Source: Gammaproteobacteria bacterium (lineage in GTDB: Bacteria > Pseudomonadota > Gammaproteobacteria > Chromatiales > Chromatiaceae). From it: a stretch of 60,173 nucleotides of DNA. Where the stretch lies: NCBI GenBank assembly GCA_011389885.1, contig JAABTK010000019.1, positions 1 to 60,173 on the forward strand, given 5' to 3'. The notes under the pieces were generated by a model. It was not told where the DNA came from, searched no databases, and saw nothing but the letters and a program-made list of their open reading frames with translations. This document shows, piece after piece, positions 37,230-46,301 of this stretch. Each line of letters opens with the position of its first letter. Positions within the stretch are counted from its first letter, which is position 1. A program made the translations under genes and the position numbers.

Positions 37230-38969
37230 TTAGCGCAGCGGCGGCTTGCCGCGCGGTTTGCCGGGGTTGCCCTTGGGGGCGGGCTTGCCGCGCGGCTTGC
37301 GGGGCCGCTCGGGCGCCGCCTCGCCGCCGGCGAAGCTCAGGCCTAGCGGGTGGCCGCAGACCCGCACCCGTTGCAGGTGCTGAAAGATCTCTTTCGGCAT
37401 GCCGTCCGGGAGTTCCACGGTGCCGCCGTCGTCGCCGAGTTCCACCCGGCCAATGTAGCGGTGCTCCAACCCGGCCTCGTTGGCGATGGCGCCCACGACG
37501 TTCTTGACCTCCACGCCCTGGCTGCGGCCTACCGCGAAGCGATACACCACCAAGGGCGCTGCGTCGTCGTCGCGTTTGCGCTCCCGCCTGGGGCGCTGCT
37601 GGTCCGGGCCGCCCGAGCGCTCGGCCTTGTGCGGGCGTTCGCGGGTTTTGTTCTCGGACGGGCGCAGCGGTTGCGCCTTTTGGGCCAAAAACGCCATGGC
37701 CGCGGCCACCCGCAGCGGGTCGGTTTCTCGCTCCTTGCTATAGCGGTAGAGCAGGTCCTCGAAGAAGGCGAGGTCCACCTCGTCCAGCACCTTGTCGATT
37801 TCGCCTTGAAAACGGCTGACCCGGTGGTCCGTGACCTCCTCGTGACTGGGCAGGTCCATGGCCTCGATGGGTTGCTGGGTGGCCTTTTCGATCGCCCGCA
37901 GCATGCGGCGTTCGCGCGAGGTGACGAACAGGATCGCCTCCCCGGCGCGACCGGCGCGGCCGGTGCGGCCGATGCGATGCACATAGGCCTCGGTGTCGTG
38001 GGGGATGTCGTAATTGATCACATGGCTGATGCGCGGCACGTCCAGGCCGCGGGCGGCCACGTCGGTGGCGACCAGGATGTCGAGGTCGGCCTTTTTCAGC
38101 CGCTCCACCGTGCGTTCGCGCTGGGGTTGGTTCATGTCGCCGTTGATCGCCGCCGCGGCATGCCCGCGCGCCTCGAGTTTCTCCGCCAGCTCCTCGGTGG
38201 CGCTTTTGGTGCGCACGAAGACAATGACGCCGTCGAAGGGCTCCACCTCCAGGATGCGGGTCAGGGCGTCGAGCTTGTGCAGGCCGGCCACCGGCCAATA
38301 GCGCTGGCGCACCGCGCTGACCGTGGTGGTGGCGTTTTTGATGCTGATCTCCGCCGGGTCCTTGAGGTAGCTGTCCGCCACCTTGCGAATCGGCTTCGGC
38401 ATGGTGGCGGAAAATAGCGCCACCTGGCGGCTTTCGGGGCTTTGGGCGATGATGTTTTCCACCTCATCGATGAAGCCCATGCGCAGCATTTCGTCAGCCT
38501 CGTCGAGCACCAGCGCCGACAGGCCCTTGAGGGAAATGGTGCCGCGCCGCAGGTGGTCGGCCACCCGCCCCGGGGTGCCCACCAGCACATGCACGCCGCG
38601 GCGCAGCAGGCGCAGTTGGTGGCTCATGTCTTGGCCGCCGTAGATGGGCAAGACGTGGAAGCCGGGCAGGTGATGGGCGTAGGTTTGAAAGGCCTCGGCG
38701 ACCTGAATCGCCAGCTCCCGGGTGGGGGCCAGCACCAGCACCTGGGGCTCGCGCCGCTCTAAGTCGATGCGGGTCAGCAGCGGCAGCGCGAAGGCGGCGG
38801 TCTTGCCGGTGCCGGTTTGGGCCTGGCCGATGATGTCGCGGCCTGCCAATAGGGGCGGAATGGCGGCGGCTTGGATCGGCGACGGGGCTTCGTAACCGGC
38901 GTCGTTCAGGGCCTGGAGAATCGGCGCGCTTAAGCCCAGTTGGGCAAAGGGGGGCGGGGTGTCGGACAT
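37230..38969 (-). CDS. deaD: DEAD-box ATP-dependent RNA helicase, DeaD/CsdA type
   Basis: A 579-residue RNA helicase. Q motif near residue 30, Walker A AQTGTGKT (50-57), PTRELAIQ, TPGRV, DEAD at 156-159, SAT, and the C-terminal VATDVAARGLD and HRIGRTGRAG. After residue 440 come a basic linker and a DbpA-type RNA-binding domain (VVYRFAVGRSQGVEVKNVVGAI split as VVYRFAVGRSQG and VEVKNVVGAI, then IGRVEL), ending in a Lys/Pro/Arg/Gly tail (GKPAPKGNPGKPRGKPPLR). The architecture matches CsdA/DeaD, involved in ribosome assembly and cold adaptation. Confidence 0.95.
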   Translation of the reverse strand: MSDTPPPFAQLGLSAPILQALNDAGYEAPSPIQAAAIPPLLAGRDIIGQAQTGTGKTAAFALPLLTRIDLERREPQVLVLAPTRELAIQVAEAFQTYAHHLPGFHVLPIYGGQDMSHQLRLLRRGVHVLVGTPGRVADHLRRGTISLKGLSALVLDEADEMLRMGFIDEVENIIAQSPESRQVALFSATMPKPIRKVADSYLKDPAEISIKNATTTVSAVRQRYWPVAGLHKLDALTRILEVEPFDGVIVFVRTKSATEELAEKLEARGHAAAAINGDMNQPQRERTVERLKKADLDILVATDVAARGLDVPRISHVINYDIPHDTEAYVHRIGRTGRAGRAGEAILFVTSRERRMLRAIEKATQQPIEAMDLPSHEEVTDHRVSRFQGEIDKVLDEVDLAFFEDLLYRYSKERETDPLRVAAAMAFLAQKAQPLRPSENKTRERPHKAERSGGPDQQRPRRERKRDDDAAPLVVYRFAVGRSQGVEVKNVVGAIANEAGLEHRYIGRVELGDDGGTVELPDGMPKEIFQHLQRVRVCGHPLGLSFAGGEAAPERPRKPRGKPAPKGNPGKPRGKPPLR

Positions 38970-39472
38970 CGAGAGAACCTGCTGGAAAGAGGGAAAGGGC
39001 CTCAGTAGGCCTGACCCGCCAGTATAGTGGATTTTCGGCGCTAATGCCCGGTTTTTTTGGCCTGCGCCGGTGCGTTTTGGCCGAAAATGGTCGAGAATAA
39101 CGGGGCCGCGGCTGTAGCGCCACTAGTGCGCCTCAGTGACTGATCGCAAACTACGTTTTCGAGGCCACGCAAAAGCTGCTGAAGGCCCTGGGGGAGGAGA
39201 TCTAGCACCGCCGCACCGAAGTAACCGAAACCACCCAGGCGCTCGCGGAACGCAGAGCGCACGGAGAACCGCAGAGGGGCTATCTGCGTCCATCCGTGTT
39301 TATCTGTGGTTCAGCTTAATGAGTCGCTGGCGCCTGTTGGGGAGGCACGGGTAAACACGGGGTTTTGTTGTGAGCGGGGGGCTTTTTTCGGGCCAAAAAA
39401 AACGCCGGCCGGGGCCGACGTTTTTTTCGCTGGCCGGATCCCGAGGGCGGGATCCGTGCCCGGCGTCAGGTC
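38970..39472. other. Repeat-bearing gap between deaD and sulfur globule gene
   Basis: No gene supported. ACCGAAACCACCCAGGCGC/CGCAGAG composite at about 39216-39278, followed by an inverted CACAGATAAACACGGATGG copy at 39281-39316, and the terminator of the sulfur globule gene at 39395-39427. Confidence 0.7.
39395..39427 (-). terminator. Rho-independent terminator of sulfur globule gene
   Basis: AAAAAAAA, then CGCCGGCC-GG-GGCCGACG (one mismatch in the stem), then TTTTTTT. It lies 46 bp beyond the stop codon of the minus-strand sulfur globule gene and is symmetrical enough to act on both strands. Confidence 0.85.
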
Positions 39473-39814
39473 TTACTTGCTTTCGCCAGCAGGGGCCTGC
39501 GGTGCGGGCGGTGCGCCGTAGGGTGCGCCGTAGGGTGCGCCATAAGGGGCGCCGCCGTAGGGGGCCGCGCCATAGCCGCCGTAAGGCGCGCCGTAGGGGC
39601 CATAGTAGTAGGGTTGGTACTGGCCGTAACCGCGGCCCCAGCCGTTGCCGCGACCGCTCATGCTCATGTTGAAGTCGCCCCAGCCGTCGCCGAACCAGTT
39701 GTTGTCGCCCCAGCCGCCGGGAGCGCCGCCCCAAGGACCGCCCCACCAGGCGGAAGCGGAAGCGGAGGCCGCAATCAGGGCGGCGAAAGAAGCGATCTTA
39801 ATCAGGGTACGCAT
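39473..39814 (-). CDS. Sulfur globule protein (CV1/CV2-like)
   Basis: A 113-residue secreted low-complexity protein. GAGGAG sits at ideal distance from ATG 39814; the signal peptide is [22 protein letters not shown]. The mature part opens [20 protein letters not shown], continues with Gly/Asn/Met, then a Tyr/Pro/Gly repeat in which GAPYG recurs ([20 protein letters not shown]). This composition and layout is that of the structural sulfur globule proteins (SgpA/SgpB) that coat periplasmic sulfur deposits in Chromatiaceae. An own promoter and terminator argue for strong monocistronic expression. Repetitive Gly/Tyr proteins of other function cannot be excluded, but the sulfur context supports the call. 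Confidence 0.8.
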   Translation of the reverse strand: MRTLIKIASFAALIAASASASAWWGGPWGGAPGGWGDNNWFGDGWGDFNMSMSGRGNGWGRGYGQYQPYYYGPYGAPYGGYGAAPYGGAPYGAPYGAPYGAPPAPQAPAGESK

Positions 39815-39892
39815 GGTGTTCTCCTCGTTTTCATTTGGACATCTAAGCAGATGACTTCTGGATTGGTTGTTGTTGGCCATCCATTGAGGTCA

Positions 39893-39921
39893 AGCATATT
39901 AGCAAATACTTAAACAGGCAA
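39893..39921 (-). promoter_or_regulatory. Sigma-70 promoter of sulfur globule gene
   Basis: On the minus strand, TTGCCT (39916-39921) and TATGCT (39893-39898) are separated by exactly 17 bp in AT-rich DNA. The predicted start near 39886 gives a leader of about 72 nt to ATG 39814. Confidence 0.65.
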
Positions 39922-39961
39922 ATCATAATAAATTATCCACCCATAAGCATATTTTATTGCG

Positions 39962-40879
39962 CTACGGTTCGCCGGGTTTGGCGGTGACGCCGATGCGTTG
40001 CCCCATCTTCACCCGCACCCCGGGCTTGAGCTTGCTGCTCCAGCGGGCATGATGGGGGGCGAATAGCACCAGCACGGTGGAGCCCATGTTAAAGCGCCCC
40101 ATTTCTTGGCCGCGTTCGAGCTTTACGGACAGGGCCGGCGGGCCGAAGTCGGACACTTCCACGCCCTTCGGCGGGTCGAGCAGGCCGCCCCATTGGGTCT
40201 CCATGGAGGCCACGAAGATGGCCCCCACGAGGATTACGGCCATGGGGCCGGCGTCGGTCTCGAACAGGCAGGCGATGCGCTCGTTGCGGGTGAATAGGCG
40301 CGGCACGCCGCGATTGGTCATTGCATTTACGCTAAACAGCCGCCCCGGCACATGCACTGTGCGGTGCAGCACCCCGGCCTGCGGCATGTGAACCCGATGA
40401 TAGTCCCGCGGCGAGAGGTAGATGTTGACGAACTCGCCGTGGTCGAAGATGCGGGTCCATTCCGGGTCGCCGCCGAGCAGCTCCAGCAGCGAGTAGTCCA
40501 GGCCCTTGGCTTGCAGCATGCGGCCGTCGCGGATGCGGCCGGCCTGGGTGACGGTGCCGTCGCAGGGGCAGGCGATGGCCTCGGGCTGCTCCGCCAGCGG
40601 CCGCGCCTCGGGCTTGAGGGCGCGGGTGAAGAAGGCGTTAAAGCTGGGGTAGGCGGCGTGATCGGGCGGGTCGGCCTGGCGCATGTCGATCCCGAAACGC
40701 GCAACCGCCTGTTCGATCATCAGGCGTTTCAGCGGCGGCCATTCGCTGCGCGCCAGGTGGTGCATGCCCCAGGACAAGAGGTGATGGGGCAGGGGGTATT
40801 GCAGCCAGACGAAGGCGCGCTCCTTGAGCGGCGGTTTGGTCGACGGGCGCTGGTCTTTGGGGGCGGAGGTTTTGTGCAT
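39962..40879 (-). CDS. psd: Phosphatidylserine decarboxylase
   Basis: A 305-residue membrane-associated enzyme making phosphatidylethanolamine. The self-cleavage site is MGST (FNMGSTVLVLF, Ser267 becoming the pyruvoyl group), where E. coli has LGST. Other hallmarks: FNAFFTRALKPEARP, CPCDGTV, and YLSPRDYHRVHMP with catalytic His; SVNAMTNRGVPRLFTRNER. It starts 4 bp after the stop of the SCO gene, so the two form an operon. Confidence 0.95.
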   Translation of the reverse strand: MHKTSAPKDQRPSTKPPLKERAFVWLQYPLPHHLLSWGMHHLARSEWPPLKRLMIEQAVARFGIDMRQADPPDHAAYPSFNAFFTRALKPEARPLAEQPEAIACPCDGTVTQAGRIRDGRMLQAKGLDYSLLELLGGDPEWTRIFDHGEFVNIYLSPRDYHRVHMPQAGVLHRTVHVPGRLFSVNAMTNRGVPRLFTRNERIACLFETDAGPMAVILVGAIFVASMETQWGGLLDPPKGVEVSDFGPPALSVKLERGQEMGRFNMGSTVLVLFAPHHARWSSKLKPGVRVKMGQRIGVTAKPGEP

Positions 40880-40883
40880 GGGG

Positions 40884-41510
40884 TCATTGGTCTTTTAGGG
40901 TTCGGATATCGGCGGCGATTGCGGCGGGATCCACGATGCCAGTAAAGAGGCCTGCGATGCGCCCTGCGGGATCCGCCAGGGCCAGGCTGGTGCTGTGGCC
41001 GATGGCGCCGTCGGCGGTGCGCTGGAAATCCGCGCCCCAGGTTGCGGCCAGGCGGCGGATGGCCGCGGTGTCGCCGGTGAGGCCGCGGAAGGTGGCCGGA
41101 TAAGGCCCGAGATATTGCATGAGGCGTTGCGGGGTGTCGTGTTCTGGGTCCGCGCTCAGCATCAGAAACTGTACGGCGTCTTGTAGCGCCCGGTCAGCTG
41201 CCAGCCGATTGTGGATGCGCACCGCAAGGTGCAGCACCGCGGGGGTTTCTGTGATTGATTCGGTGTGGCCCAAGAATAGCAGGGTCCAGTGTCCGCGCAA
41301 GGCCGAGGTTTCGAAGGGTTCGCCGTATTGGTCGGTCAGCTCGACCGAAGGCAGCGGGCGCGGCGGCTCGAAGGTGCGTAGCGAGGCCGGACCCGGGGGG
41401 GCGCCGGCGTAGTGATGGCCGAGGTAATAGCCGCCATAGAGCAACAGCAGGCCCAGCGCGAGGATGGCGATGCGCAGCAGTCCGCTACGCGGTTTGGTCC
41501 GGTTTCGCAT
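40884..41510 (-). CDS. SCO1/SenC family protein without the copper-binding cysteines
   Basis: A 208-residue membrane-anchored thioredoxin-fold protein (anchor at about 11-31). Family features: LPSVELTDQYGEPFETSALRGHWTLLFLGHTES (split: LPSVELTDQYGEPF and ETSALRGHWTLLFLGHTES), FLMLSADPEHDTP, FRGLTGD and the distal His of IGHSTSLALADPAG. In metal-binding SCO proteins the first motif continues THCPDICP; here it reads HTESITETP, so both cysteines are missing. It therefore should not bind copper in the usual way for CuA assembly. No cytochrome oxidase genes are nearby. Possibly a structural or redox-inactive paralogue. It is followed at 4 bp by psd. Confidence 0.85.
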   Translation of the reverse strand: MRNRTKPRSGLLRIAILALGLLLLYGGYYLGHHYAGAPPGPASLRTFEPPRPLPSVELTDQYGEPFETSALRGHWTLLFLGHTESITETPAVLHLAVRIHNRLAADRALQDAVQFLMLSADPEHDTPQRLMQYLGPYPATFRGLTGDTAAIRRLAATWGADFQRTADGAIGHSTSLALADPAGRIAGLFTGIVDPAAIAADIRTLKDQ

Positions 41511-41661
41511 CCGTTAAGGATACTCTTTTTTGGCGCCGTTTTGGGGTTGGGGCGCTCTGGCTGGGTTTGGGGGCTTCGCTCGCCTAAGCACTAAGCACCA
41601 ACCACGGCCCGCCTGAAGGCCCGACATCCGCTTTCGGACCCGGGCGGTCGCCGGGGGCGGG

Positions 41662-42426
41662 TTATTCCACTGGGGTCATCCACTCCCAATACAGCGCGGG
41701 GTTGTTTTGGTAGGCCAGGTACCAGCGGACGTTGGGGGTCCAGGGCAGGTTCTGGAAGTTGCGCCAGCCGTCTTTGTCGGGGTTGGCGTCGGTGGTTTCC
41801 TGGTACACGTCGGCGGTGTCGGTGGTGGCGATTTCGCCGTCGTTGTCGAGGTCGAGCCGAATCGGGGCGCCGCTTTCGTTAAGCGTGATGTCGCCGCCGG
41901 AGTAGGCGTATTTGTATTGCCCGACGAAGCCTTCCCAGATGTTGCGGACGTTGCTGAAGGCGGGGCCGTTGATGCCATGGGCTGCGGGGTCGGAGAGCAG
42001 GTTGCCGGCGTCTACGCTGCGCGATCCGGTGCGGCACAGCAGCATGACCAGGCGCTCGGTGTCGCCTTCGACGATGTCGAACACCTCCCAGTAGAAGCTG
42101 GCGGGATCCTGGGGCAGGTAGTCGGCGTCGCCGTCGGAGCCGACGATGTGGGGGTAGGGCACGTTGTAGGCGACCACGGGGTGGCCGGCGGCGTATTCGC
42201 GCAGCCGACGCACGTCCACCAGCACCGGGGCGGCGGCATCGACCTGGCCGCGCAGGGTCCATTTTCCCTTATTCATTTCCCGAAACGCCTGCGCGGCGCT
42301 GATTTCGGAGTGGTAGTGGCGTTCCTTGTTGTAGCGGTTACCGTCGTCGGCAAGGGCCGGGGCGGCGGCAACGGCCAGCAGGGCGGCGATGGATGCGATG
42401 GATGCGATGGCGGTTTTCTTTTTCAT
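41662..42426 (-). CDS. Periplasmic rhodanese-like protein
   Basis: A 254-residue secreted protein: signal peptide to about residue 26 (ending APALA), rhodanese domain with VLVDVRRLREYAAGHPVVAYNVPY (split: VLVDVRRLREY and AAGHPVVAYNVPY) and the active-site loop CRTGSRS (Cys131). It also carries a Ca-binding-like acidic loop, DLDNDGEIATTD, near residue 200. Rhodaneses transfer sulfane sulfur; a periplasmic one fits a sulfur oxidiser. GGAG precedes the ATG at longish spacing. Divergent from gdh. Confidence 0.88.
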   Translation of the reverse strand: MKKKTAIASIASIAALLAVAAAPALADDGNRYNKERHYHSEISAAQAFREMNKGKWTLRGQVDAAAPVLVDVRRLREYAAGHPVVAYNVPYPHIVGSDGDADYLPQDPASFYWEVFDIVEGDTERLVMLLCRTGSRSVDAGNLLSDPAAHGINGPAFSNVRNIWEGFVGQYKYAYSGGDITLNESGAPIRLDLDNDGEIATTDTADVYQETTDANPDKDGWRNFQNLPWTPNVRWYLAYQNNPALYWEWMTPVE

Positions 42427-42787
42427 TGGCGTTGATTCTCCGATCCTCGTGGTTGTGGATTCGACTCGGTCTCGGCTCGTCGGCGCAGAACGCTGGCGCA
42501 CACCAGGGCGCTGCGGCGGTTTGGTGCGCGGGATGGCGGTCGGTTGCAGTCGAGTTGAGATCGGTGTCGGCGGCCCTGGGTCAGGGCCTTGTTGTTGTTT
42601 TTTCGGTCCCGGTGCTTTTTTGTCCGGGGGGCTGAACTTTATGGCCTTTGGCCTGTGGTTGTCAAATCATCGCTCGATACAACGAGTTGGGAGCCGTCTG
42701 GGGGTGTGCCGCGCGAGGGGCTTCGACGCGAGGCGCTCGGCTCTGTAAAATCGATGCAGGAATGATTCTTCATAGCCGAGGTGAAAA
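42427..42787. other. Divergent region, rhodanese / glutamate dehydrogenase
   Basis: 361 bp without a supported gene. TAAAAT at about 42747-42752 could be the -10 of the dehydrogenase promoter (no clear -35). GAGGTG precedes ATG 42788. Confidence 0.4.
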
Positions 42788-44212
42788 ATGACGCAACAGC
42801 AATTGGGCGGCCTTTCTTTTCGACGCAGTGTGGACCAGATGGTGGACCGCGCATTGGGTGTGATGCAGGTGACGCCGGATGTGGCGGAGGCGATTAAGGC
42901 CTGCGCCTCGGTGCTTCAGGTCAGTTTTCCGGTGAATATCCGCGGGCGGGTGGAGCTGTTCACCGGCTGGCGCGCGGTGCATAGCACCCATCGGCTGCCG
43001 TCGAAGGGGGGCATTCGGTATGCGCCGAACGTGGATCAGCCGGAGGTGGAGGCGCTGGCGGCGCTGATGACTTATAAGTGTTCCATCGTCAGCGTGCCCT
43101 TCGGCGGCTCCAAGGGCGGGCTGCGCATTGATCCGTCCAAATACACCCGCGACGAGATGCAGACCGTCACCCGGCGTTTCGCCCGCGAACTGGCGAGTAA
43201 GGGCTTTTTGAGCCCGGCGATGAATGTGCCGGCGCCGGACGTGGGCACCGGGCAGCGGGAGATGGCCTGGATTGCGGACACCTATAAGCAGTTGCACCCG
43301 GAAGACGTGAATTATGTGGCCTGCGTCACCGGCAAGCCGGTGGATCACGGCGGCATTCAGGGGCGCACCGAGGCCACCGGGCGCGGGGTGCAGTTTGGGT
43401 TGCGGGAGTTCTTCCGCCACCCGGAGGAGGTGCGTCGCACCGGCATGGACGGCGGATTGGACGGCAAGCGGGTGGTGATTCAGGGGCTGGGGAACGTGGG
43501 CTATCACGCGGCCAAGTTCCTGTCGGAGGAGGACGGCGTGCGCATCGTGGCGATTGTGGAGCGCGACGGGGTGATCGTCGATCCCAACGGCCTGGATGTG
43601 GAGGCGGTGTACCAGTACCTGGTGGCCCATGGCAAGGTGGAGGGCTTTCCGGGTGCGGCCTTTGATGCCGACGGCGCCAAGGGGCTGCTGCTGGAGTGCG
43701 ATATCCTAATCCCGGCCGCGGTGGAGGGGGTGATTCACGAGGGCAATGCGGCGGCGGTGCAGGCCAAGTTGGTGGTGGAGGCGGCCAATGGGCCGGTGAC
43801 CTCTGAGGGCGATCGGGTCCTGCGCGACCGCGGGGTGGAGATCCTGCCCGACGCCTATGCCAATGCCGGGGGGGTGGTGGTGTCGTATTTCGAATGGATC
43901 CGAAACCTGACCCACATGCGCTTCGGGCGCCTGGAGCGGCGTTTCGACGAGGCGCGGGGCGAGGAGTTGGTGTCGGCGTTGGAGGCGATCGGCGGCACGC
44001 CGTTGCAGCACTATTTGCGCAGCAAGCTGGCCAAGGGGGCGGACGAGCTGGATTTGGTGCGCTCGGGGCTGGACGATGCGATGCGGATTGCGTTGCACGA
44101 AATCATCGAACTGCGCAACAGCGATGAGCAGATCGAGGACTACCGCACCGCGGCCTATGTCATCGCCTTGCGCAAGTTGTCCAAGGCCTATATCTATGTC
44201 GGCGAGATATAA
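42788..44212 (+). CDS. Glu/Leu/Phe/Val dehydrogenase (glutamate dehydrogenase)
   Basis: A 474-residue hexameric-type oxidoreductase linking glutamate and 2-oxoglutarate. The catalytic Lys lies in KGGIRYAPNVDQPEVEALAALMTYKC (split: KGGIRYAPNVDQ and PEVEALAALMTYKC) and in VPFGGSKGGLRIDP; PAPDVGTG and GRTEATGRGV follow. The Rossmann part has VVIQGLGNVGYHAAKFL. Cofactor preference cannot be settled by eye. Standing alone, flanked by a convergent LysR gene. Confidence 0.93.
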   Translation: MTQQQLGGLSFRRSVDQMVDRALGVMQVTPDVAEAIKACASVLQVSFPVNIRGRVELFTGWRAVHSTHRLPSKGGIRYAPNVDQPEVEALAALMTYKCSIVSVPFGGSKGGLRIDPSKYTRDEMQTVTRRFARELASKGFLSPAMNVPAPDVGTGQREMAWIADTYKQLHPEDVNYVACVTGKPVDHGGIQGRTEATGRGVQFGLREFFRHPEEVRRTGMDGGLDGKRVVIQGLGNVGYHAAKFLSEEDGVRIVAIVERDGVIVDPNGLDVEAVYQYLVAHGKVEGFPGAAFDADGAKGLLLECDILIPAAVEGVIHEGNAAAVQAKLVVEAANGPVTSEGDRVLRDRGVEILPDAYANAGGVVVSYFEWIRNLTHMRFGRLERRFDEARGEELVSALEAIGGTPLQHYLRSKLAKGADELDLVRSGLDDAMRIALHEIIELRNSDEQIEDYRTAAYVIALRKLSKAYIYVGEI

Positions 44213-44291
44213 GCCAGGCGTTTGCCGGACCGGCTGGACCGGACCCGGCGGCGGTTTGGGGCGCAGGGGGGGTGAAAAATCCGGGCGCCCG

Positions 44292-45191
44292 TTAACAAAA
44301 CACCGCGTCGCGCGCGGCCTGACTCACCGCCACCACTGCCGGATGGCGCAGGCGGCGCTCGGCGGAGATGGCGTAGAAACGCTCGCGAATTTCGTCGCTG
44401 CGCCCGAGCGGGCGGACATCGAACTGCCGGATCACCTCCTGCTCGATCACCAAAGGGGCCAGGAAGATGCCCACGCCGGCCTGGCCGAAGGCCTTCATTA
44501 AGGCGCTGTCTTCGAATTCGCCCGCGATGCGGGGCTGGATCTCCAGCCGGTCAAGCCACTGATTGAGGGCCCCGCGCAGGGCGGCGCCAGGGGCCGGGGC
44601 CAGCAGGGGCGCGTCTTGCAGTGAATGCGGGAAGCCCGGCCGATAGCGCTCGGCCAGGGCCGGGGCGGCGAAGAAGCCGATGCCGCATTCGCCCAGCAGA
44701 TGATTGAAGGCCTTGATGTTGGCGGCGCCCCCCATGGGCGTGTCGGCCAGCACCATGTCGAGTTTGTGGGCCGCGATGTCGGCCAGCAGGTCGTCGAGCT
44801 TGCCTTCGCGGCAGATGAGTTGAACCGGCTCGGGCAGCTGCAAGGCCGGCTCGATCAGGCGATAGGCGATCATCTTCGGCACCACGTCCACGATGCCGAC
44901 GGTGAAGCGCCGCGCGGCCCCCGCGGCGCCGCCGGCCAGCACCCCTTGCATTTCCGCCCCCAGGCGGAACATTTCATCCGCGTATTGGAACACCAGGCGT
45001 CCGCTATCGGTGAGGCTCAGGCCGCGGCCCTCGCGCCGAAACAGTCGGCCGCCGATGGCCTGCTCTAGCGTACGCAACTGGCCGCTGATGGTTTGGGGCG
45101 TGAGGTTGAGGCGGCGGCCGGCGGCGGTGACACTGCCAGCCTCGGCCGTCACCCAAAAGTAGTAGAGGTGGTTGTAGTTCAGGCCATGCAT
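44292..45191 (-). CDS. LysR-family transcriptional regulator, NhaR-like
   Basis: A 299-residue LTTR. The N-terminal HTH opens MHGLNYNHLYYFWVTAEAGS (typical NhaR start) with LNLTPQTISGQLRTLEQAIG as recognition region; the effector domain follows from about residue 90. NhaR regulates Na+/H+ antiporter genes in E. coli; no nhaA is here. Met 45191 gives the normal LTTR length. It is divergent from htpX across 154 bp and could control it. Confidence 0.9.
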   Translation of the reverse strand: MHGLNYNHLYYFWVTAEAGSVTAAGRRLNLTPQTISGQLRTLEQAIGGRLFRREGRGLSLTDSGRLVFQYADEMFRLGAEMQGVLAGGAAGAARRFTVGIVDVVPKMIAYRLIEPALQLPEPVQLICREGKLDDLLADIAAHKLDMVLADTPMGGAANIKAFNHLLGECGIGFFAAPALAERYRPGFPHSLQDAPLLAPAPGAALRGALNQWLDRLEIQPRIAGEFEDSALMKAFGQAGVGIFLAPLVIEQEVIRQFDVRPLGRSDEIRERFYAISAERRLRHPAVVAVSQAARDAVFC

Positions 45192-45345
45192 TCGGTTTTC
45201 TCGAACTAAATACTCAGAATAATCGAATTTTACTGATGGCTGCAAGGTCGTAGAATCGGCCCCATTGCGCAACCCCGTCCCGCGCCCTGGAATGCAGTCG
45301 GCGCGGCGGGTTGCAGTTTGACTTATCTTTGAGGAGAAGATTTCG

Positions 45346-46236
45346 ATGAAACGCGTTGCGCTTTTTCTGATGACCAATCTGGCGGTGTTGGTGGTGCTCG
45401 GCATTACCGTCAATATCCTGGGGGTGAATCGTTTCATCACCCAGCAGGGGCTGGACTTGGGGACCTTGTTCGTGTTTGCGGCCATCTTCGGCTTCGGCGG
45501 CTCTTTCATTTCGCTGGCGATGTCGAAGTGGATCGCCAAGCGCTCCACTGGGGCGCAGGTGATTGAACAGCCGCGCAATCAGACCGAGGCCTGGTTGGTG
45601 CAGACGGTGCGGGACCAGGCCGAGCGGGCCGGCATCGGCATGCCCGAAGTGGCGATCTTCCAGGCCCCGGACCCCAATGCCTTCGCCACCGGGGCCAACA
45701 AGAACAACGCCTTGGTGGCGGTGAGCAGCGGGCTGCTGGAGCACATGAGCCGGGACGAGGTGGAGGCGGTGTTGGCGCATGAGGTGAGCCATATCGCCAA
45801 TGGCGATATGGTGACCCTGACCCTGATTCAAGGCGTGGTGAACACCTTTGTGATCTTCATCGCGCGCATCGTGGCCTTTGCGGTGGATCGGGCGCTGCAC
45901 GGCAATAATAGCGAAGGCTACCAGGGTCCCGGGATCGCCTATTTCGTCACCAGCATCGTGGCGGAGATCGTGCTCGGTTTCCTGGCCAGCGCGGTGGTGA
46001 TGTGGTTCAGCCGCCAGCGGGAGTTTCGCGCCGACGCCGGGGGCTCGGCGCTGGCCGGCAACGCCAAGATGGTGGCGGCACTGGAGCGCTTGCGTGCGGT
46101 TCACGAGCCCTCGCACCTGCCGAGCCAAATGGCGGCCTTTGGCATTAACGGCGGCCTCGGCGACGGCCTGAAGAGGCTGTTTATGTCGCACCCGCCGCTT
46201 GAAGAGCGGATCCAGGCCCTGCGCGCCGCCCGCTGA
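45346..46236 (+). CDS. htpX: Membrane-bound zinc metalloprotease HtpX
   Basis: A 296-residue M48 heat-shock protease of inner-membrane quality control. Zinc motif HEVSH (145-149) with the third ligand Glu in [10 protein letters not shown] near 226; two N-terminal and two central membrane segments. GAGGAGAAG precedes the ATG closely. A 9-bp GC stem at 46251-46281 follows the gene. Confidence 0.97.
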   Translation: MKRVALFLMTNLAVLVVLGITVNILGVNRFITQQGLDLGTLFVFAAIFGFGGSFISLAMSKWIAKRSTGAQVIEQPRNQTEAWLVQTVRDQAERAGIGMPEVAIFQAPDPNAFATGANKNNALVAVSSGLLEHMSRDEVEAVLAHEVSHIANGDMVTLTLIQGVVNTFVIFIARIVAFAVDRALHGNNSEGYQGPGIAYFVTSIVAEIVLGFLASAVVMWFSRQREFRADAGGSALAGNAKMVAALERLRAVHEPSHLPSQMAAFGINGGLGDGLKRLFMSHPPLEERIQALRAAR

Positions 46237-46250
46237 GCGGCGGCGACCGC

Positions 46251-46281
46251 CCGGCGGGGGCTGCGCTATCGGCCCCGCCGG
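46251..46281. terminator. GC-rich hairpin between convergent genes
   Basis: CCGGCGGGG (46251-46259) pairs perfectly with CCCCGCCGG (46273-46281). No T-run follows on either strand, so it may assist termination without being a classical intrinsic terminator. Confidence 0.45.
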
Positions 46282-46301
46282 CCGCCGTTGGCGCGGCAGC
46301 C

